NCBI RefSeq assembly: GCF_003346715.1
Contig: NZ_QQPQ01000036.1
Coordinates: 1 to 48,679, forward strand
Direction of reading: 5' to 3'
Source: Oceanispirochaeta sp. M1
GTDB taxonomy: Bacteria > Spirochaetota > Spirochaetia > DSM-2461
DNA: 48,679 nucleotides
Of this stretch, positions 24,000 through 33,484 are shown in pieces; the first letter of the stretch is position 1; each line of letters opens with the position of its first letter. Below the pieces are notes generated by a model. That model had not been told where the DNA came from. It made no database searches and saw nothing but the letters and a program-made list of their open reading frames with translations. The translations under genes were made by a program, and so were the position numbers.

Positions 24000-26900
24000 T
24001 TATATAACCAGACCCTCAGCATGGAAAGAAGCTTATCTGTTTCAACAGGTTTTGCCAGATAGTCGCTGGCTCCGGCTTCAATACATTTATTTCTATCGCC
24101 CTTCATGGCTTTCGCTGTTAAAGCGATGATAGGAAGTTTCCTGAACTGAATATTTTTCCTTATTTGTCTCATCGCCTCATAGCCGTCCATATTCGGCATC
24201 ATTATATCCATGAGTACAAGATCAATCCCGGGTTCTGAATTCACTTTCTCGACAGCTTCAGCACCATCTCTGGCAACAACAATATTTACCTGTTTTTCTT
24301 CAAGGATACTGGTGAGAGCAAAGACATTCCGCATATCATCATCCACCAGAAGAATTTTTCTGTTTTCCAGTACCGATTCACTGCTGTGAATATCCTTGAG
24401 GAGTTTGCGTTTCTCTTCCGGTAGTTTTGACTCTACTCTATGGAGGAAGAGGGATGTCTCATCCAGCAGCCTTTCCGGTGATTTCACACCTTTGATTATT
24501 ATACTTTCAGCATATTTTTTGAGAGATTCCTCATCCTTCTTGCTCAGGTCTCTCCCTGTGTAGATTATTATGGGAATACGGGAACAGCCCGGATCGTTGT
24601 TGATTTTTTCCAGAAGATCGAATCCCGACATATCTTTCAGCCCCAGATCCAGGATCATGCAGTCATAGCAGCTGCTGTGAAGTGCCTCAAATGCTTCGGC
24701 TCCTGTAGACACATCATGAATTTCTACATCGTCATTTCCGATAAGTTCCCGAATGCTGTCCCGTTGAACATCATCGTCCTCGACTACCAGTAATGTGCTG
24801 ATATGAGCATCCGTGAATCGATCTATTTTACATAGTGCTGATTCTACATCACTGATGGACACAGGTTTCGTCAGATAACCGATGGCTCCCATACGCATGG
24901 CCTGAAGATTGTCATCATTCCCGGACATGAAATGAACCGGGATATGTCTTAGTTCGGAGTTCTCTTTCAGGCGTTCCATCACAGTCCAACCGTCAATACC
25001 GGGCAGACCTATATCCAGGATAATGGCGTTGGGTTTGTAATAATCTGCAAAATGAAGACCTGTTTCTCCGTCAGAAGCAATAAGTGTCTTAAAGCCTTTC
25101 TCTTTTACCAGGTCGGATAAAACGGTGACAAAATTTGGATCATCTTCAATGATCAGAATTGTCTTGTCTTCTTCAGAGAGGTTGTGCCTGTCATCATTGA
25201 TATCAGAATCTTCAAATACCAGAGTCTCCTTTTCCGGTTTCGGTAAAGGTAATTGATCAGTTTTTGACTTTATGGCTTTTGTCTCTGATTCATTTTCCAT
25301 TTCCAGATAGGGGAGGGTTAACATAAAAGTACTTCCCCTGCCTTCCTCGCTTTCCAGCTGCAGTTCTCCGCCAAGAAGTTTTGAAAGTTCTCTGGATATT
25401 GAAAGGCCCAGCCCCGTCCCGCCGTATTTACGGATGGTACTTCCATCGGCCTGCTGAAATGCTTCAAAAATTGCGGCCTGTTTTTCTTCGGGAATACCTA
25501 TCCCTGTATCGGTGACTCTGATTTGGAAATATTCACCCCGTTTTTTACCTTTCCAGCTCTTTTCAGGGAGTACTATATCCATAGATACAGAGCCGGTTTC
25601 GGTGAATTTTATAGAATTTGTCAGCAGGTTTCGGATGACCTGCTGCAGCCTGTGCCCGTCAGTCCTGATGGCTTCCCGGACATCGGAACTTCTGTTGAGA
25701 TTCAACTCCAGCCCTTTTTCTGATGCAGATTCAGTGAATACACGTTTCAAGTCTTCAATGATACTGCTGAAGCTGACTGTTTCGATGTTCAATTCCACCT
25801 TCCCTGCTTCCACCTTGGAAAGATCGAGAATGTCGTTGATTAATTTAAGGAGGTCCGATCCGGATGCATGAATTGCCGATGCGGACTTAACCTGTTTTTC
25901 GGTCAGATTTTCACCGCTGTTGTTTGAAAGCAGTTGAGCCAATATGAGTATGGAGTTCAGAGGGGTTCTAAGCTCATGGGACATGTTAGCAAGAAATTCT
26001 GATTTATATCGGCTGGCCTGTTCAAGGTCACTGGCCTTCTTTTCAATGTCTTTTTGCGCCCTGATGAGATCATCATTTGTTTCCCGGATAGAGTCCCTTT
26101 GTTCCTGGATGGCCTGGGTTCTCTCTTCCAGTTCTTCATTGGTCACACGCAGTTCTTCCTGCTGTGCCTGAAGCTCTGCTTCAGACTCCTGGAGAGCTCT
26201 GGTCTGATCTCCCAGCTCTTCATTTATTTTCTTCAATTCTTCCTGCTGCTGCTGAGAGCTGAGAAGAAGTTGACTGATTGTATCTCTTGATTTTGCCGCA
26301 TTAAATAGAACCGCTGCATTATCCACATTGGCGGAAATAAACTCTTTCTGATCCTCATTGAAGGGTGTAAAAGATCCGATCAGAAAGGCTGCAATTAGTT
26401 CGTCTTTAAAAACCAGAGATCCGGTCATAAAATGTTCCGGCTGCTGTTCATCGGCGCCATAGTTGTATGCGGGAGCCTCTTCAAGTTTTGAGAAATAGAG
26501 CACTTCTTTTTCCATGGCTGCCTGGCCGATAAATCCTTCTCCAAGTTTTATACGGTTGAAGTTCCCGGCTCTGTCAGTAAAGGCATAGGAGGCAACCAGT
26601 TCAAGAGTTTCCTGTTCATCAAATAGATAAATGGCACCCAGCTGGGCATCCATATGCCTGGTGAGAAAAGAAATAAATTTGCTGGAGAGGTCTTTTATAT
26701 CGAAATCACCCCGAAGCTCATCATCAAGTCCCTGCTTTCCCTCCTGCAGCCAATTCTGAACCTGCAGGCTGTGAGCCATTGTATCCAGTGCGGTTGCCAG
26801 TTCTCCAAGTTCATCATGCCTTTTAAGATTTAATGCTATATTCTCCAGGTTGCCAGACGCGATATTTCTCGCTACTGAAATACCCTGTACCAGGGGTATC

Positions 26901-27865
26901 GTAATATTGCGGGAAAGAATGAAGGCAATCAAAATGCTGAAAAGTACGGAGAAAATCAAACTTGTCTGGATTGCTCTTTGTGTGTTTTCCGTTGCTCTGG
27001 CAATAGATGTCTGTACACCATCTCTGACTATGCGTACCTGAGCCATCACGAGGGAAGCTACTCTGCGTTGATTGTATTGCATCATCCAACGTTCAGAAGT
27101 CTTTTCATGAAAGCTTTCAATCTGAATTCTGTATTCTTTAAGGGAGGCAGAAATCTCTATTATATCTCTTTTGGATTTTATATCTCCCTCAGACAGTTCA
27201 AGGTTTTTTAGTTTTTCAAGAAGACCATCCAGTTTTAATAACCAGTTTTTGACTGTGGATTCTCTACTGTCATCTGTTGTTTCCACAACATAGTTGAGAG
27301 CATCAGTTCTGAATTCATTCATAGAACTCAGAATCATATATAAATCATCAATGGTATTTGATATCTGTTTTCTTTCTCTCTGTAAGACCGCAGAATCTGC
27401 TTGTGTTCTGAGTGATGCCAGCAGTGAATCCAGCTGGATTATTATTTTCAAGGCTGCATTATTTCTGCTTTTCTGAGCTTCAATTTTAAGATGCTCCACT
27501 TTTCTGAATGAGGAGATTAGCTCACGATACTCGTCCATCAGTGAAACAAGCACTTCAGTGTTATTCCTGTTTGTTTCAACAAGCATCATTGATTCTGCCA
27601 TCTTTGACAGTTCCAGAACCTTGTCGGCAGATTCTATTGCGGAATCATGAAAGCTGTCATCTTCATAGATAATATATCTGAGGGATGCAGCCTGGGCCTG
27701 TTCTGCGTACTCGGTAAGTTCATCAATAATGACACCTATTGTATTCTGATAGTTTATCTCCGAGATGCCTCTAAATCCTGTAATCCCTGCAAAGCCTGCA
27801 AGGAGAAGAATTCCTATAAATCCGGCCAGGAGTTTTGTCTGAACGGTGAAAAATTTTCTATTCAT
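23996..27865 (-). CDS. Large hybrid histidine kinase with HAMP, GAF, coiled coil and three receiver domains
   Basis: 1289 residues. A membrane helix (about 11-31), an extracytoplasmic four-helix-type sensor (to about 295), a second helix (302-320) and HAMP (322-375) are followed by GAF (about 385-530) and a long coiled coil rich in Glu/Gln (535-620). Then come HisKA with H630 in NMSHELRTPLNS, HATPase (VTDTGIGIP, GGTGLGLSISRE) and three receivers near 895-1010 (LDIGLPGID), 1020-1140 (LDLGLKDMS) and 1170-1289 (MDIMMPNMD). First gene of an operon with CheR, CheB and REC-GGDEF. The Glu/Gln-rich coiled coil could be the target of CheR/CheB methylation. GAGG precedes the ATG. Confidence 0.95.
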   Translation of the reverse strand: MNRKFFTVQTKLLAGFIGILLLAGFAGITGFRGISEINYQNTIGVIIDELTEYAEQAQAASLRYIIYEDDSFHDSAIESADKVLELSKMAESMMLVETNRNNTEVLVSLMDEYRELISSFRKVEHLKIEAQKSRNNAALKIIIQLDSLLASLRTQADSAVLQRERKQISNTIDDLYMILSSMNEFRTDALNYVVETTDDSRESTVKNWLLKLDGLLEKLKNLELSEGDIKSKRDIIEISASLKEYRIQIESFHEKTSERWMMQYNQRRVASLVMAQVRIVRDGVQTSIARATENTQRAIQTSLIFSVLFSILIAFILSRNITIPLVQGISVARNIASGNLENIALNLKRHDELGELATALDTMAHSLQVQNWLQEGKQGLDDELRGDFDIKDLSSKFISFLTRHMDAQLGAIYLFDEQETLELVASYAFTDRAGNFNRIKLGEGFIGQAAMEKEVLYFSKLEEAPAYNYGADEQQPEHFMTGSLVFKDELIAAFLIGSFTPFNEDQKEFISANVDNAAVLFNAAKSRDTISQLLLSSQQQQEELKKINEELGDQTRALQESEAELQAQQEELRVTNEELEERTQAIQEQRDSIRETNDDLIRAQKDIEKKASDLEQASRYKSEFLANMSHELRTPLNSILILAQLLSNNSGENLTEKQVKSASAIHASGSDLLKLINDILDLSKVEAGKVELNIETVSFSSIIEDLKRVFTESASEKGLELNLNRSSDVREAIRTDGHRLQQVIRNLLTNSIKFTETGSVSMDIVLPEKSWKGKKRGEYFQIRVTDTGIGIPEEKQAAIFEAFQQADGSTIRKYGGTGLGLSISRELSKLLGGELQLESEEGRGSTFMLTLPYLEMENESETKAIKSKTDQLPLPKPEKETLVFEDSDINDDRHNLSEEDKTILIIEDDPNFVTVLSDLVKEKGFKTLIASDGETGLHFADYYKPNAIILDIGLPGIDGWTVMERLKENSELRHIPVHFMSGNDDNLQAMRMGAIGYLTKPVSISDVESALCKIDRFTDAHISTLLVVEDDDVQRDSIRELIGNDDVEIHDVSTGAEAFEALHSSCYDCMILDLGLKDMSGFDLLEKINNDPGCSRIPIIIYTGRDLSKKDEESLKKYAESIIIKGVKSPERLLDETSLFLHRVESKLPEEKRKLLKDIHSSESVLENRKILLVDDDMRNVFALTSILEEKQVNIVVARDGAEAVEKVNSEPGIDLVLMDIMMPNMDGYEAMRQIRKNIQFRKLPIIALTAKAMKGDRNKCIEAGASDYLAKPVETDKLLSMLRVWLYK

Positions 27866-27980
27866 TCATTCCTCAATAAGTAAGTGTGAGTTATTACCTA
27901 TTGTAACGGATCATTGGATTATAATGACATTGTTCTTCAGTATATTTTCAGTAATAAGGAACTATTTTTAGTGCAATATG

Positions 27981-29222
27981 TCAGCTGATCTTTGGCTGGT
28001 TCTTTGTTTTGGGTTTCTTGGGCTTTTTTGCCTTAAATGGCCGAAGATCAAGTTCTGATTCGGGTAGAGGTGGATCAGGTTCAAATTCGGGAATTATAAT
28101 CCGGTCAATGACCTGCTTTGTAAGCCTTTCAATATCTCTCAGTTTCTGGAAATCTTCGGTCTCCACAAAGGATATTGCCAGGCCGGCAGCACTGGCTCTT
28201 CCGGTTCTTCCTATTCTGTGAATATAGTCTTCTTTCAGATGGGGCATATCAAAGTTAATAACAAGAGGGAGCTGTCTGATATCAAGGCCTCTTGCAGCCA
28301 GATCTGTGGCTACGAGAACTGAAATTTTATCAGCTTTAAATTCATCGAGTGCTCTTGTTCTTGCACCCTGACTTTTATCTCCATGAATGGCAGCTGCTTC
28401 GATTCCGGCTTTTCCCAGCTTCTCTACAAGATGGTTGGCTCTGTTTTTTGTTTTAGTGAAAACCAGAGTTTTGTCTCTGTTCTGAGCTCTATAGAGTTGA
28501 ATAAAGAGAGCTGTCTTTTTCATTTTGTCTACGGGATATACCAGTTGCTTTATGGCTTCAACTGTAATCTCTTCAGGATTAACTTCAATTATTACAGGGT
28601 CATTCACGAAGCTGTCAGCCAGCTGTTTCATTTCATCGGTGAATGTTGCTGTAAACATCAGTGTCTGACGCTTTTCCGGAATCAATGAATGGATTTCTGT
28701 GATTTCATCTTTGAAGCCGAGGTTCAGCATTCTGTCTGCTTCATCAAGGACTAAGATTTCCATCTGATCGAAATTTACTGCATTTTGTCTGTATAAATCC
28801 AGAAGTCTTCCGGGTGTTGCAACAAGTATATCCTGTCCCTTTGTCATTCGCAGCATTTGAGGGTTTATCTTTACACCTCCATGAACAACTGTCGATTTCA
28901 GCTTGAGGAAACGGCTGTAGTTCATAATGCTTTCATAGACCTGGGCAGCCAGCTCTCTGGTTGGTACCAGAATCAGAGCCCTCATATTATTAGATTTGGT
29001 TCTGCCCACTCGTGAAAGAATTTCCAGGATAGGGAGTACAAAGGCCGCCGTTTTCCCTGTTCCGGTTTGAGCTGCTGCCAGTACATCTTTTCTCTCCAGA
29101 ACCGGCGGTATTGTAAGGGTCTGAACAGGAGATGGTTCACTGTAATTCTGTGCCGCCAGAGCCTTGAGAATTGCAGGAGATAAATTGAGGTCTGAAAATT
29201 GACCGGGACTGGATTCTTTCAT
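27981..29222 (-). CDS. DEAD-box ATP-dependent RNA helicase (RhlE-like)
   Basis: 413 residues with the full DEAD-box series: Q-motif (SEPSPVQTLTIP), motif I AAQTGTGKT, Ia PTRELAAQ, II DEAD, III TAT in place of SAT, and VI HRIGRTGRA. A short basic tail (KAKKPKKPKTKNQPK) should bind RNA. Likely roles are ribosome assembly, RNA turnover and cold tolerance. AAAGGAAG precedes the ATG. Downstream partner of the aldo/keto reductase gene, 14 bp apart; no functional link is obvious. Confidence 0.95.
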   Translation of the reverse strand: MKESSPGQFSDLNLSPAILKALAAQNYSEPSPVQTLTIPPVLERKDVLAAAQTGTGKTAAFVLPILEILSRVGRTKSNNMRALILVPTRELAAQVYESIMNYSRFLKLKSTVVHGGVKINPQMLRMTKGQDILVATPGRLLDLYRQNAVNFDQMEILVLDEADRMLNLGFKDEITEIHSLIPEKRQTLMFTATFTDEMKQLADSFVNDPVIIEVNPEEITVEAIKQLVYPVDKMKKTALFIQLYRAQNRDKTLVFTKTKNRANHLVEKLGKAGIEAAAIHGDKSQGARTRALDEFKADKISVLVATDLAARGLDIRQLPLVINFDMPHLKEDYIHRIGRTGRASAAGLAISFVETEDFQKLRDIERLTKQVIDRIIIPEFEPDPPLPESELDLRPFKAKKPKKPKTKNQPKIS

Positions 29223-29236
29223 AAACTTCCTTTCTT

Positions 29237-30217
29237 TTACTTATACCGGATACGGGAAATCTTTTGATACATATCAGGGTTCCCTTTTGCAGCTGCCAGT
29301 AATTTCTCCGAGCATCTATTAAGACTGTTTATCACATCATTGTCCAGTGAACCTTTAAGGGATTTCCGTATCTCTTTCAGTTGCTCCACTGTCCGTGCTC
29401 CTACAAGTATAGTGTCTACAAAGGAGCGGCTGCTGATATATCTCAGACCGAGCTCAAGGGGAGATATGTTCACTTCCTCTGCGATGTTCAGGAATCCTGT
29501 CAGGGCCTCCTGAGTTTCTCTTTCCATACCCCCATCTCCATGGCAGGCGGCTTCCCTATCCGGTGAGAAATGCCTGGTCCGCATCCTCCCTTCGGGAAAG
29601 TTGGAAATGTTCTTATATTTTCCTGACAGCAGGCCCTGCTGAAAAGGTGAGTAGACCCAGACTTTCATTCCCTGCTCTTTAGAAGAGGGTGCTATTTTAT
29701 CCTCAATAACGCGCCAGAAGAGATTGTAGGGAAGCTGGTTGCTTTTTATGGGGTAGTTTTCTGTCTCCTTCAGATCATATGTTCCGAAATTACAGACTCC
29801 AATATCAAGAATCTTCCCCTGATTCTTTAAGTTTATAAAACAGTCCAGAGCTTTGGCTGTGTCTTCTGTGGCTGCAGGCCAATGAATCTGCATCAGATCA
29901 ATGGCCTCCCGCTTCAAATTATGAAGGCTCTGCTCAACTGCCAGGGTTATCTCTTTTGTCGTTTTTCCATCCACTTTTATCTTGGTAGCGACTGCTGCCA
30001 GACTTCTGTCCTGAAGGGCCTTTCCAAGAATCTGTTCACTTCGGCCTCCACCGTAGTTTGGAGAAGTATCAAAGAGGGTTATTCCTTCATCCATGGCTGC
30101 ATGAATTACTCTGATGGATTCTTTATCATCACTGTCTGACCAAATTTTATCTCCTGCAAAGGTCCATGTCCCCAGGGCAAGAGGTGGAAAAAAAAGTGAA
30201 TCTTTTTTATGTTTCAT
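29237..30217 (-). CDS. Aldo/keto reductase
   Basis: 326-residue NADPH-dependent TIM-barrel oxidoreductase. The catalytic tetrad is recognisable: D50 and Y55 in LFDTSPNYGGGRSEQ, the Lys in AAVATKI, and the His in LMQIHWPA. The C-terminal cofactor-binding segment SSRSFVDTILVGARTVEQL is complete. Physiological substrate unknown. AGGA lies upstream of the ATG. It leads a two-gene unit with the helicase. Confidence 0.93.
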   Translation of the reverse strand: MKHKKDSLFFPPLALGTWTFAGDKIWSDSDDKESIRVIHAAMDEGITLFDTSPNYGGGRSEQILGKALQDRSLAAVATKIKVDGKTTKEITLAVEQSLHNLKREAIDLMQIHWPAATEDTAKALDCFINLKNQGKILDIGVCNFGTYDLKETENYPIKSNQLPYNLFWRVIEDKIAPSSKEQGMKVWVYSPFQQGLLSGKYKNISNFPEGRMRTRHFSPDREAACHGDGGMERETQEALTGFLNIAEEVNISPLELGLRYISSRSFVDTILVGARTVEQLKEIRKSLKGSLDNDVINSLNRCSEKLLAAAKGNPDMYQKISRIRYK

Positions 30218-30262
30218 ATTTATTTTTCCTATCCTTTATATTTTGTAATATTATACGAAAAA

Positions 30263-30288
30263 AGGGCAGACCCTGAACGGCCTGCCCT
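30263..30288 (-). terminator. Terminator of the mutase/KAS III operon
   Basis: AGGGCAG and CTGCCCT, with inner GG/CC pairs, form a stem around CTGAAC. On the minus strand it is followed by six T's, and it lies 24 bp after the last stop codon of the six-gene operon. A T-run on the other side could also make it work in the plus direction. Confidence 0.85.
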
Positions 30289-30311
30289 ATGTTTTTTTAT
30301 GATCAGTATTT

Positions 30312-31754
30312 TTAAAGAATATTTCCTGAACTGATAGCAGTCATATCCTGAATAATGGTGTCGTAATCAACCTTCTCGCCCAATACTTTTTCTCTTGCTT
30401 CGATTCTCTCTCTGTGAAAGTCTCTTATTTCTTTACTGAAGGGCAGCTGGCCCATATCGTAATAGCGGGCGGCTCCTGTGTCGTCTTTAACACCTAGAAC
30501 TTCTCCCTTCACCAATTGTGATGTAGAGTAGGGCTGGTCCAGTATTCCTGATGCTATGGCATCAACAGTACCTTTAACAATGTCACCCTTTCCAAGTTCC
30601 ATAACCTTATTCATAAGGCAGTCCACCTCAAGTTCCATGAAATGTTTCTCATTCAGAACAGCCTTATTCTGAGTAACATCAAAGCCCTGAGGCTGAATCA
30701 TATTCAGAAACATACGGGCATTACGGAAGCTGTGGGCCGAACCTTCTTTTGTGGGGATATGGAGGGCTTCATCAATGGTTCTTGATCCGCTGACCTGCAC
30801 ACCTCCCAGGGCACCAATCATTGTAAAGTGGGAGATCAGGGCATAAACCTGGTCAGTATCAACCGGGAAGCGGCCTGTAGGACTGACACTGTAGGTTATA
30901 GTTTCTACATCATCAAATCCAAGTTTTTTAAGGTAAAAGTCCGTTTTTTCTTTCAGAACCTGAATATAGGCAAGATCCTGAGCTACATGTCCCTGAAGCC
31001 AGTTGTTCAGCTGAACGTGTTTTACACCCTGTGCTGCGGCTATCAGAACTTCTATAATTTCAGGAACTATCATAAGTGAGGGAGGGCTGACAGAAGGCAT
31101 GGCACCGCTTACAGCATATAGGATAGGAACACCCTGTTCTTCGTAGTATCCCATGAGTCTGTTCACATACTGAAAATTGTGAATTACCTCTTCAGGCGGC
31201 ACATTTTTTGTATAATTCCAGAAGGAGATCAGAGGTCCGCCGGAGTATCCTGTATGTCCTCCAGCCAGACCAATCTCATGTGTCAGACGGGCATCGGGTG
31301 TCGGGCCGAACAGCATTGAAGGCAGATCAACCGCATTCATAACCTCTCTGGTTTTCTGTACTCCATGAACAACAAAGGGAAAGCCGTTCAGAACCGGGCG
31401 TCCTGCAGCTTCAGCTTTCATTAATCCCTGGCTTGCCATTTCAAATCGGCAGTTTCTGGTAAGGCTGTCTATGTAGGAGGTAAGAATATCTACTTGACCT
31501 TCGTTCTGAAGATATAATAGAAGACTTTTATGATTTTCTACTGTATCAGAACCCAGTGAAGGGCAGAGCAGTGTCTTCTTTTCTTTTCTGGCTTTTAGAG
31601 TTTTCAGGGCCGCATTCTTGGAGTCGGGTAGACTTTTATGGTACGCAACCGCGTCATCAAGATCTACATCTTCTCCGGTCGGCCATTGTGCCAGAACTTC
31701 TTCTCTCTGTTTCTGAAAGAATTCATCAGACCATTTTTTATTTGAGATTTCCAA
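30312..31754 (-). CDS. Glutamate-mutase-like B12 enzyme, large subunit (GlmE/MutE homologue, altered pocket)
   Basis: 480 residues, the length of methylaspartate mutase epsilon. The TTG start gives MEISNKKWSD, which aligns with the GlmE N-terminus, and AGGAGA lies upstream. QREEVLAQWPTGEDVDL and EALHIPTKE are strongly GlmE-like, and the C-terminal third is similar throughout. Compared gap-free with Clostridium cochlearium GlmE as I remember it, Arg66 is Ser, Arg149 is Phe, His150 is Gly, Glu171 is Ser and Tyr177 is Ser. Arg100 and Tyr181 are kept and Lys326 is Arg. Two of the three glutamate-binding 'arginine claw' residues are thus gone. The cofactor side (Glu330) is kept. It probably isomerises another substrate by an adenosylcobalamin radical mechanism. 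No mutL or methylaspartase gene is nearby. Confidence 0.88.
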   Translation of the reverse strand: MEISNKKWSDEFFQKQREEVLAQWPTGEDVDLDDAVAYHKSLPDSKNAALKTLKARKEKKTLLCPSLGSDTVENHKSLLLYLQNEGQVDILTSYIDSLTRNCRFEMASQGLMKAEAAGRPVLNGFPFVVHGVQKTREVMNAVDLPSMLFGPTPDARLTHEIGLAGGHTGYSGGPLISFWNYTKNVPPEEVIHNFQYVNRLMGYYEEQGVPILYAVSGAMPSVSPPSLMIVPEIIEVLIAAAQGVKHVQLNNWLQGHVAQDLAYIQVLKEKTDFYLKKLGFDDVETITYSVSPTGRFPVDTDQVYALISHFTMIGALGGVQVSGSRTIDEALHIPTKEGSAHSFRNARMFLNMIQPQGFDVTQNKAVLNEKHFMELEVDCLMNKVMELGKGDIVKGTVDAIASGILDQPYSTSQLVKGEVLGVKDDTGAARYYDMGQLPFSKEIRDFHRERIEAREKVLGEKVDYDTIIQDMTAISSGNIL

Positions 31755-31783
31755 AATTCTGTTCTCCTGTTTCGCTATAGGTG

Positions 31784-32224
31784 TCAGGCGGATGTTTTAT
31801 TCTGCTCTGAGCAAAGATCTGAATTCAGTTCTGCCAGAACATTTTTGGGTGGATTGAAAGGGGCTGCAACGGCTGTAAATCCCAGGTCAATAAACCTTTT
31901 TTCTGTAGCCGCCCATTCTTCGGCATGAATAACAAGCTGCCCACCGATATAGAGTTTTATATCCTTAAGATCGGCTTTGTCGCATTTTTCTCTGAAGCCC
32001 TGTACCAGCATTTCTGCATGGCCTGCCAAGGATGATATGAGCACGGCGTCCGCTTTTACCTCAATGGCTTTATTTATAAAGTCTTCCTGGGAATTATGAA
32101 TTCCCAGGGAATGAACAGCATAGCCGTCTTTCCGCAGGGCATGTTCCAGAATCCGGATACCTGTCACATGGACATCCTCACCAATCACTCCGGTAACTAA
32201 TACTGCTTTATATTCGCTGTTCAT
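31784..32224 (-). CDS. B12-binding small subunit of the mutase-like enzyme (GlmS/MutS homologue)
   Basis: 146 residues with the base-off cobalamin motif D17-V-H19-V-T-G22 and the later ISSLAGHAE and YIGGQLV segments that hold the nucleotide tail. SQEDFINKAIEVKADAV is close to the GlmS family. It should bind adenosylcobalamin and dock on the large subunit encoded 29 bp downstream. GGAGAG precedes the ATG. The last 20 residues are a variable tail. Classical genomes place mutL between glmS and glmE; here the two subunit genes are adjacent. Confidence 0.92.
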   Translation of the reverse strand: MNSEYKAVLVTGVIGEDVHVTGIRILEHALRKDGYAVHSLGIHNSQEDFINKAIEVKADAVLISSLAGHAEMLVQGFREKCDKADLKDIKLYIGGQLVIHAEEWAATEKRFIDLGFTAVAAPFNPPKNVLAELNSDLCSEQNKTSA

Positions 32225-32236
32225 ATCACTCTCCGT

Positions 32237-32686
32237 TTATTCCTGTGTATAGAGACTGGCAAAGGTGCCGGCATCTCCGGTAAAGAAATCAAGACTCTTT
32301 ATCTGAAGGGAGCCATCTTCATTCTCTATAAGGGTATAATAGCCGATTCCATCCAGATTAACCAATTCCTTGTTTGTGGTTCTGTCAAATTTAACAACCT
32401 TCAGCATTGAGGACGTTTTAAGCTGGACAGGATCAAGCATCATATCAGTAGGACTGAGATTCTCCCATATTGTAAGATGTCCTTTGATTAGAAAGTCCTG
32501 CCAAACTCTGCGGTTATCCATTTTGAAAGGATACTCACCGCCGGGCAGCTGGAAATAGGCTGTTACTTTGATATCTTCGGTCCAGTATTTATCCATCCTG
32601 GACATTGTTTCGGCGTCCTGGGCATACTGACTGTAATCCTTGAAGTACTGCTCCATAAACTCTTTAAATTTGTTGTAATTCACCAT
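32237..32686 (-). CDS. Small NTF2/SnoaL-like protein
   Basis: 149 residues, no signal peptide. The pattern of an N-terminal helix, WTEDIKVTAYF, LPGGEYPFKM, then RRVWQDFLIKGHL and repeated strands (LVNLDGIGYYTLI, LQIKSLDFFTG) suggests the cone-shaped NTF2/SnoaL fold, used by ketosteroid isomerases and polyketide cyclases. I do not recognise a specific family. Within this operon it could isomerise, dehydrate or cyclise a beta-keto or hydroxyacyl intermediate. Encoded 12 bp from each neighbour. Confidence 0.55.
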   Translation of the reverse strand: MVNYNKFKEFMEQYFKDYSQYAQDAETMSRMDKYWTEDIKVTAYFQLPGGEYPFKMDNRRVWQDFLIKGHLTIWENLSPTDMMLDPVQLKTSSMLKVVKFDRTTNKELVNLDGIGYYTLIENEDGSLQIKSLDFFTGDAGTFASLYTQE

Positions 32687-32698
32687 GTTGCTCTCCTC

Positions 32699-33484
32699 TT
32701 ATCCCTGATATCCACCGGAAATTTCAATAACCTCTCCGCTGATATTTTTTGCTGAACCGGAACATAGGAAGAGAACTGTTTCTGCGAGTTCTGCTTCTGT
32801 TGTCAGTTCCCTCGTATCTGATTTGGATTTCATTCCATTCAGTATCTCTTCTTCGGCCTTTCCGCTTTCGGCAGCCAGTCCCGGAAGTCTTTTTGTTTTA
32901 ATTCTATCGGTCATTACAAGACCGGGGGCCAGTGCATTTACAGTTATTCCATGTGCAGCTACCTCTCTAGAGAGGGATGCTGTGAATGAATTTAATCCTG
33001 CTTTACTCATGTTGTAGGTAACAGAATATGCCGGATTTACCCTGGGGGCAACCGAACTGATATTGATGATACGTCCGAAGCCCTGTTTCTGCATTGAAGG
33101 AATTACCTTCTGTGCCAGATGAAAAGGGGCTGCAAGGTTAACGTCCAGTACTGATTGCAGTTCCTTCAGTGGTGTGTCGGCAACCGGGCCCATATGGCCT
33201 GAAATCCCTGCATTGTTTACAAGAATATCTATTCTGCCATGTTCCTTTAGGATACGGTTCAGTCCTTCTTCTCTATCCTGCTCATCTGCAAGATTCAGAA
33301 TATAATACTCAGCCTGTGCATCCTTTTTTTCAATCAGAGCCTTGGTCTCTTCTGCTTTGATCGAATCCCGGCAGACTATGATGACCCGGGCTCCGGCTTC
33401 TGCGAGGGTTTGGCTGATGGCACGGCCGATGCCTCCTGCTCCTCCGGTAATAAGAGCTGTTTTGCCTGAAAGATCAAGGTTCAT
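32699..33484 (-). CDS. Short-chain dehydrogenase/reductase (FabG-like ketoreductase)
   Basis: 261 residues, classical SDR. Cofactor loop T13-G-G-A-G-G-I-G20, NNAG at 90-93, and catalytic S144, Y157 and K161 (NISSVAP ... YNMSK). The VCRDS after the second strand hints at NADP rather than NAD, but weakly. In this operon it would reduce the keto group formed by the KAS III-like enzyme. Its start overlaps the VOC gene by 4 bp. Confidence 0.93.
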   Translation of the reverse strand: MNLDLSGKTALITGGAGGIGRAISQTLAEAGARVIIVCRDSIKAEETKALIEKKDAQAEYYILNLADEQDREEGLNRILKEHGRIDILVNNAGISGHMGPVADTPLKELQSVLDVNLAAPFHLAQKVIPSMQKQGFGRIINISSVAPRVNPAYSVTYNMSKAGLNSFTASLSREVAAHGITVNALAPGLVMTDRIKTKRLPGLAAESGKAEEEILNGMKSKSDTRELTTEAELAETVLFLCSGSAKNISGEVIEISGGYQG

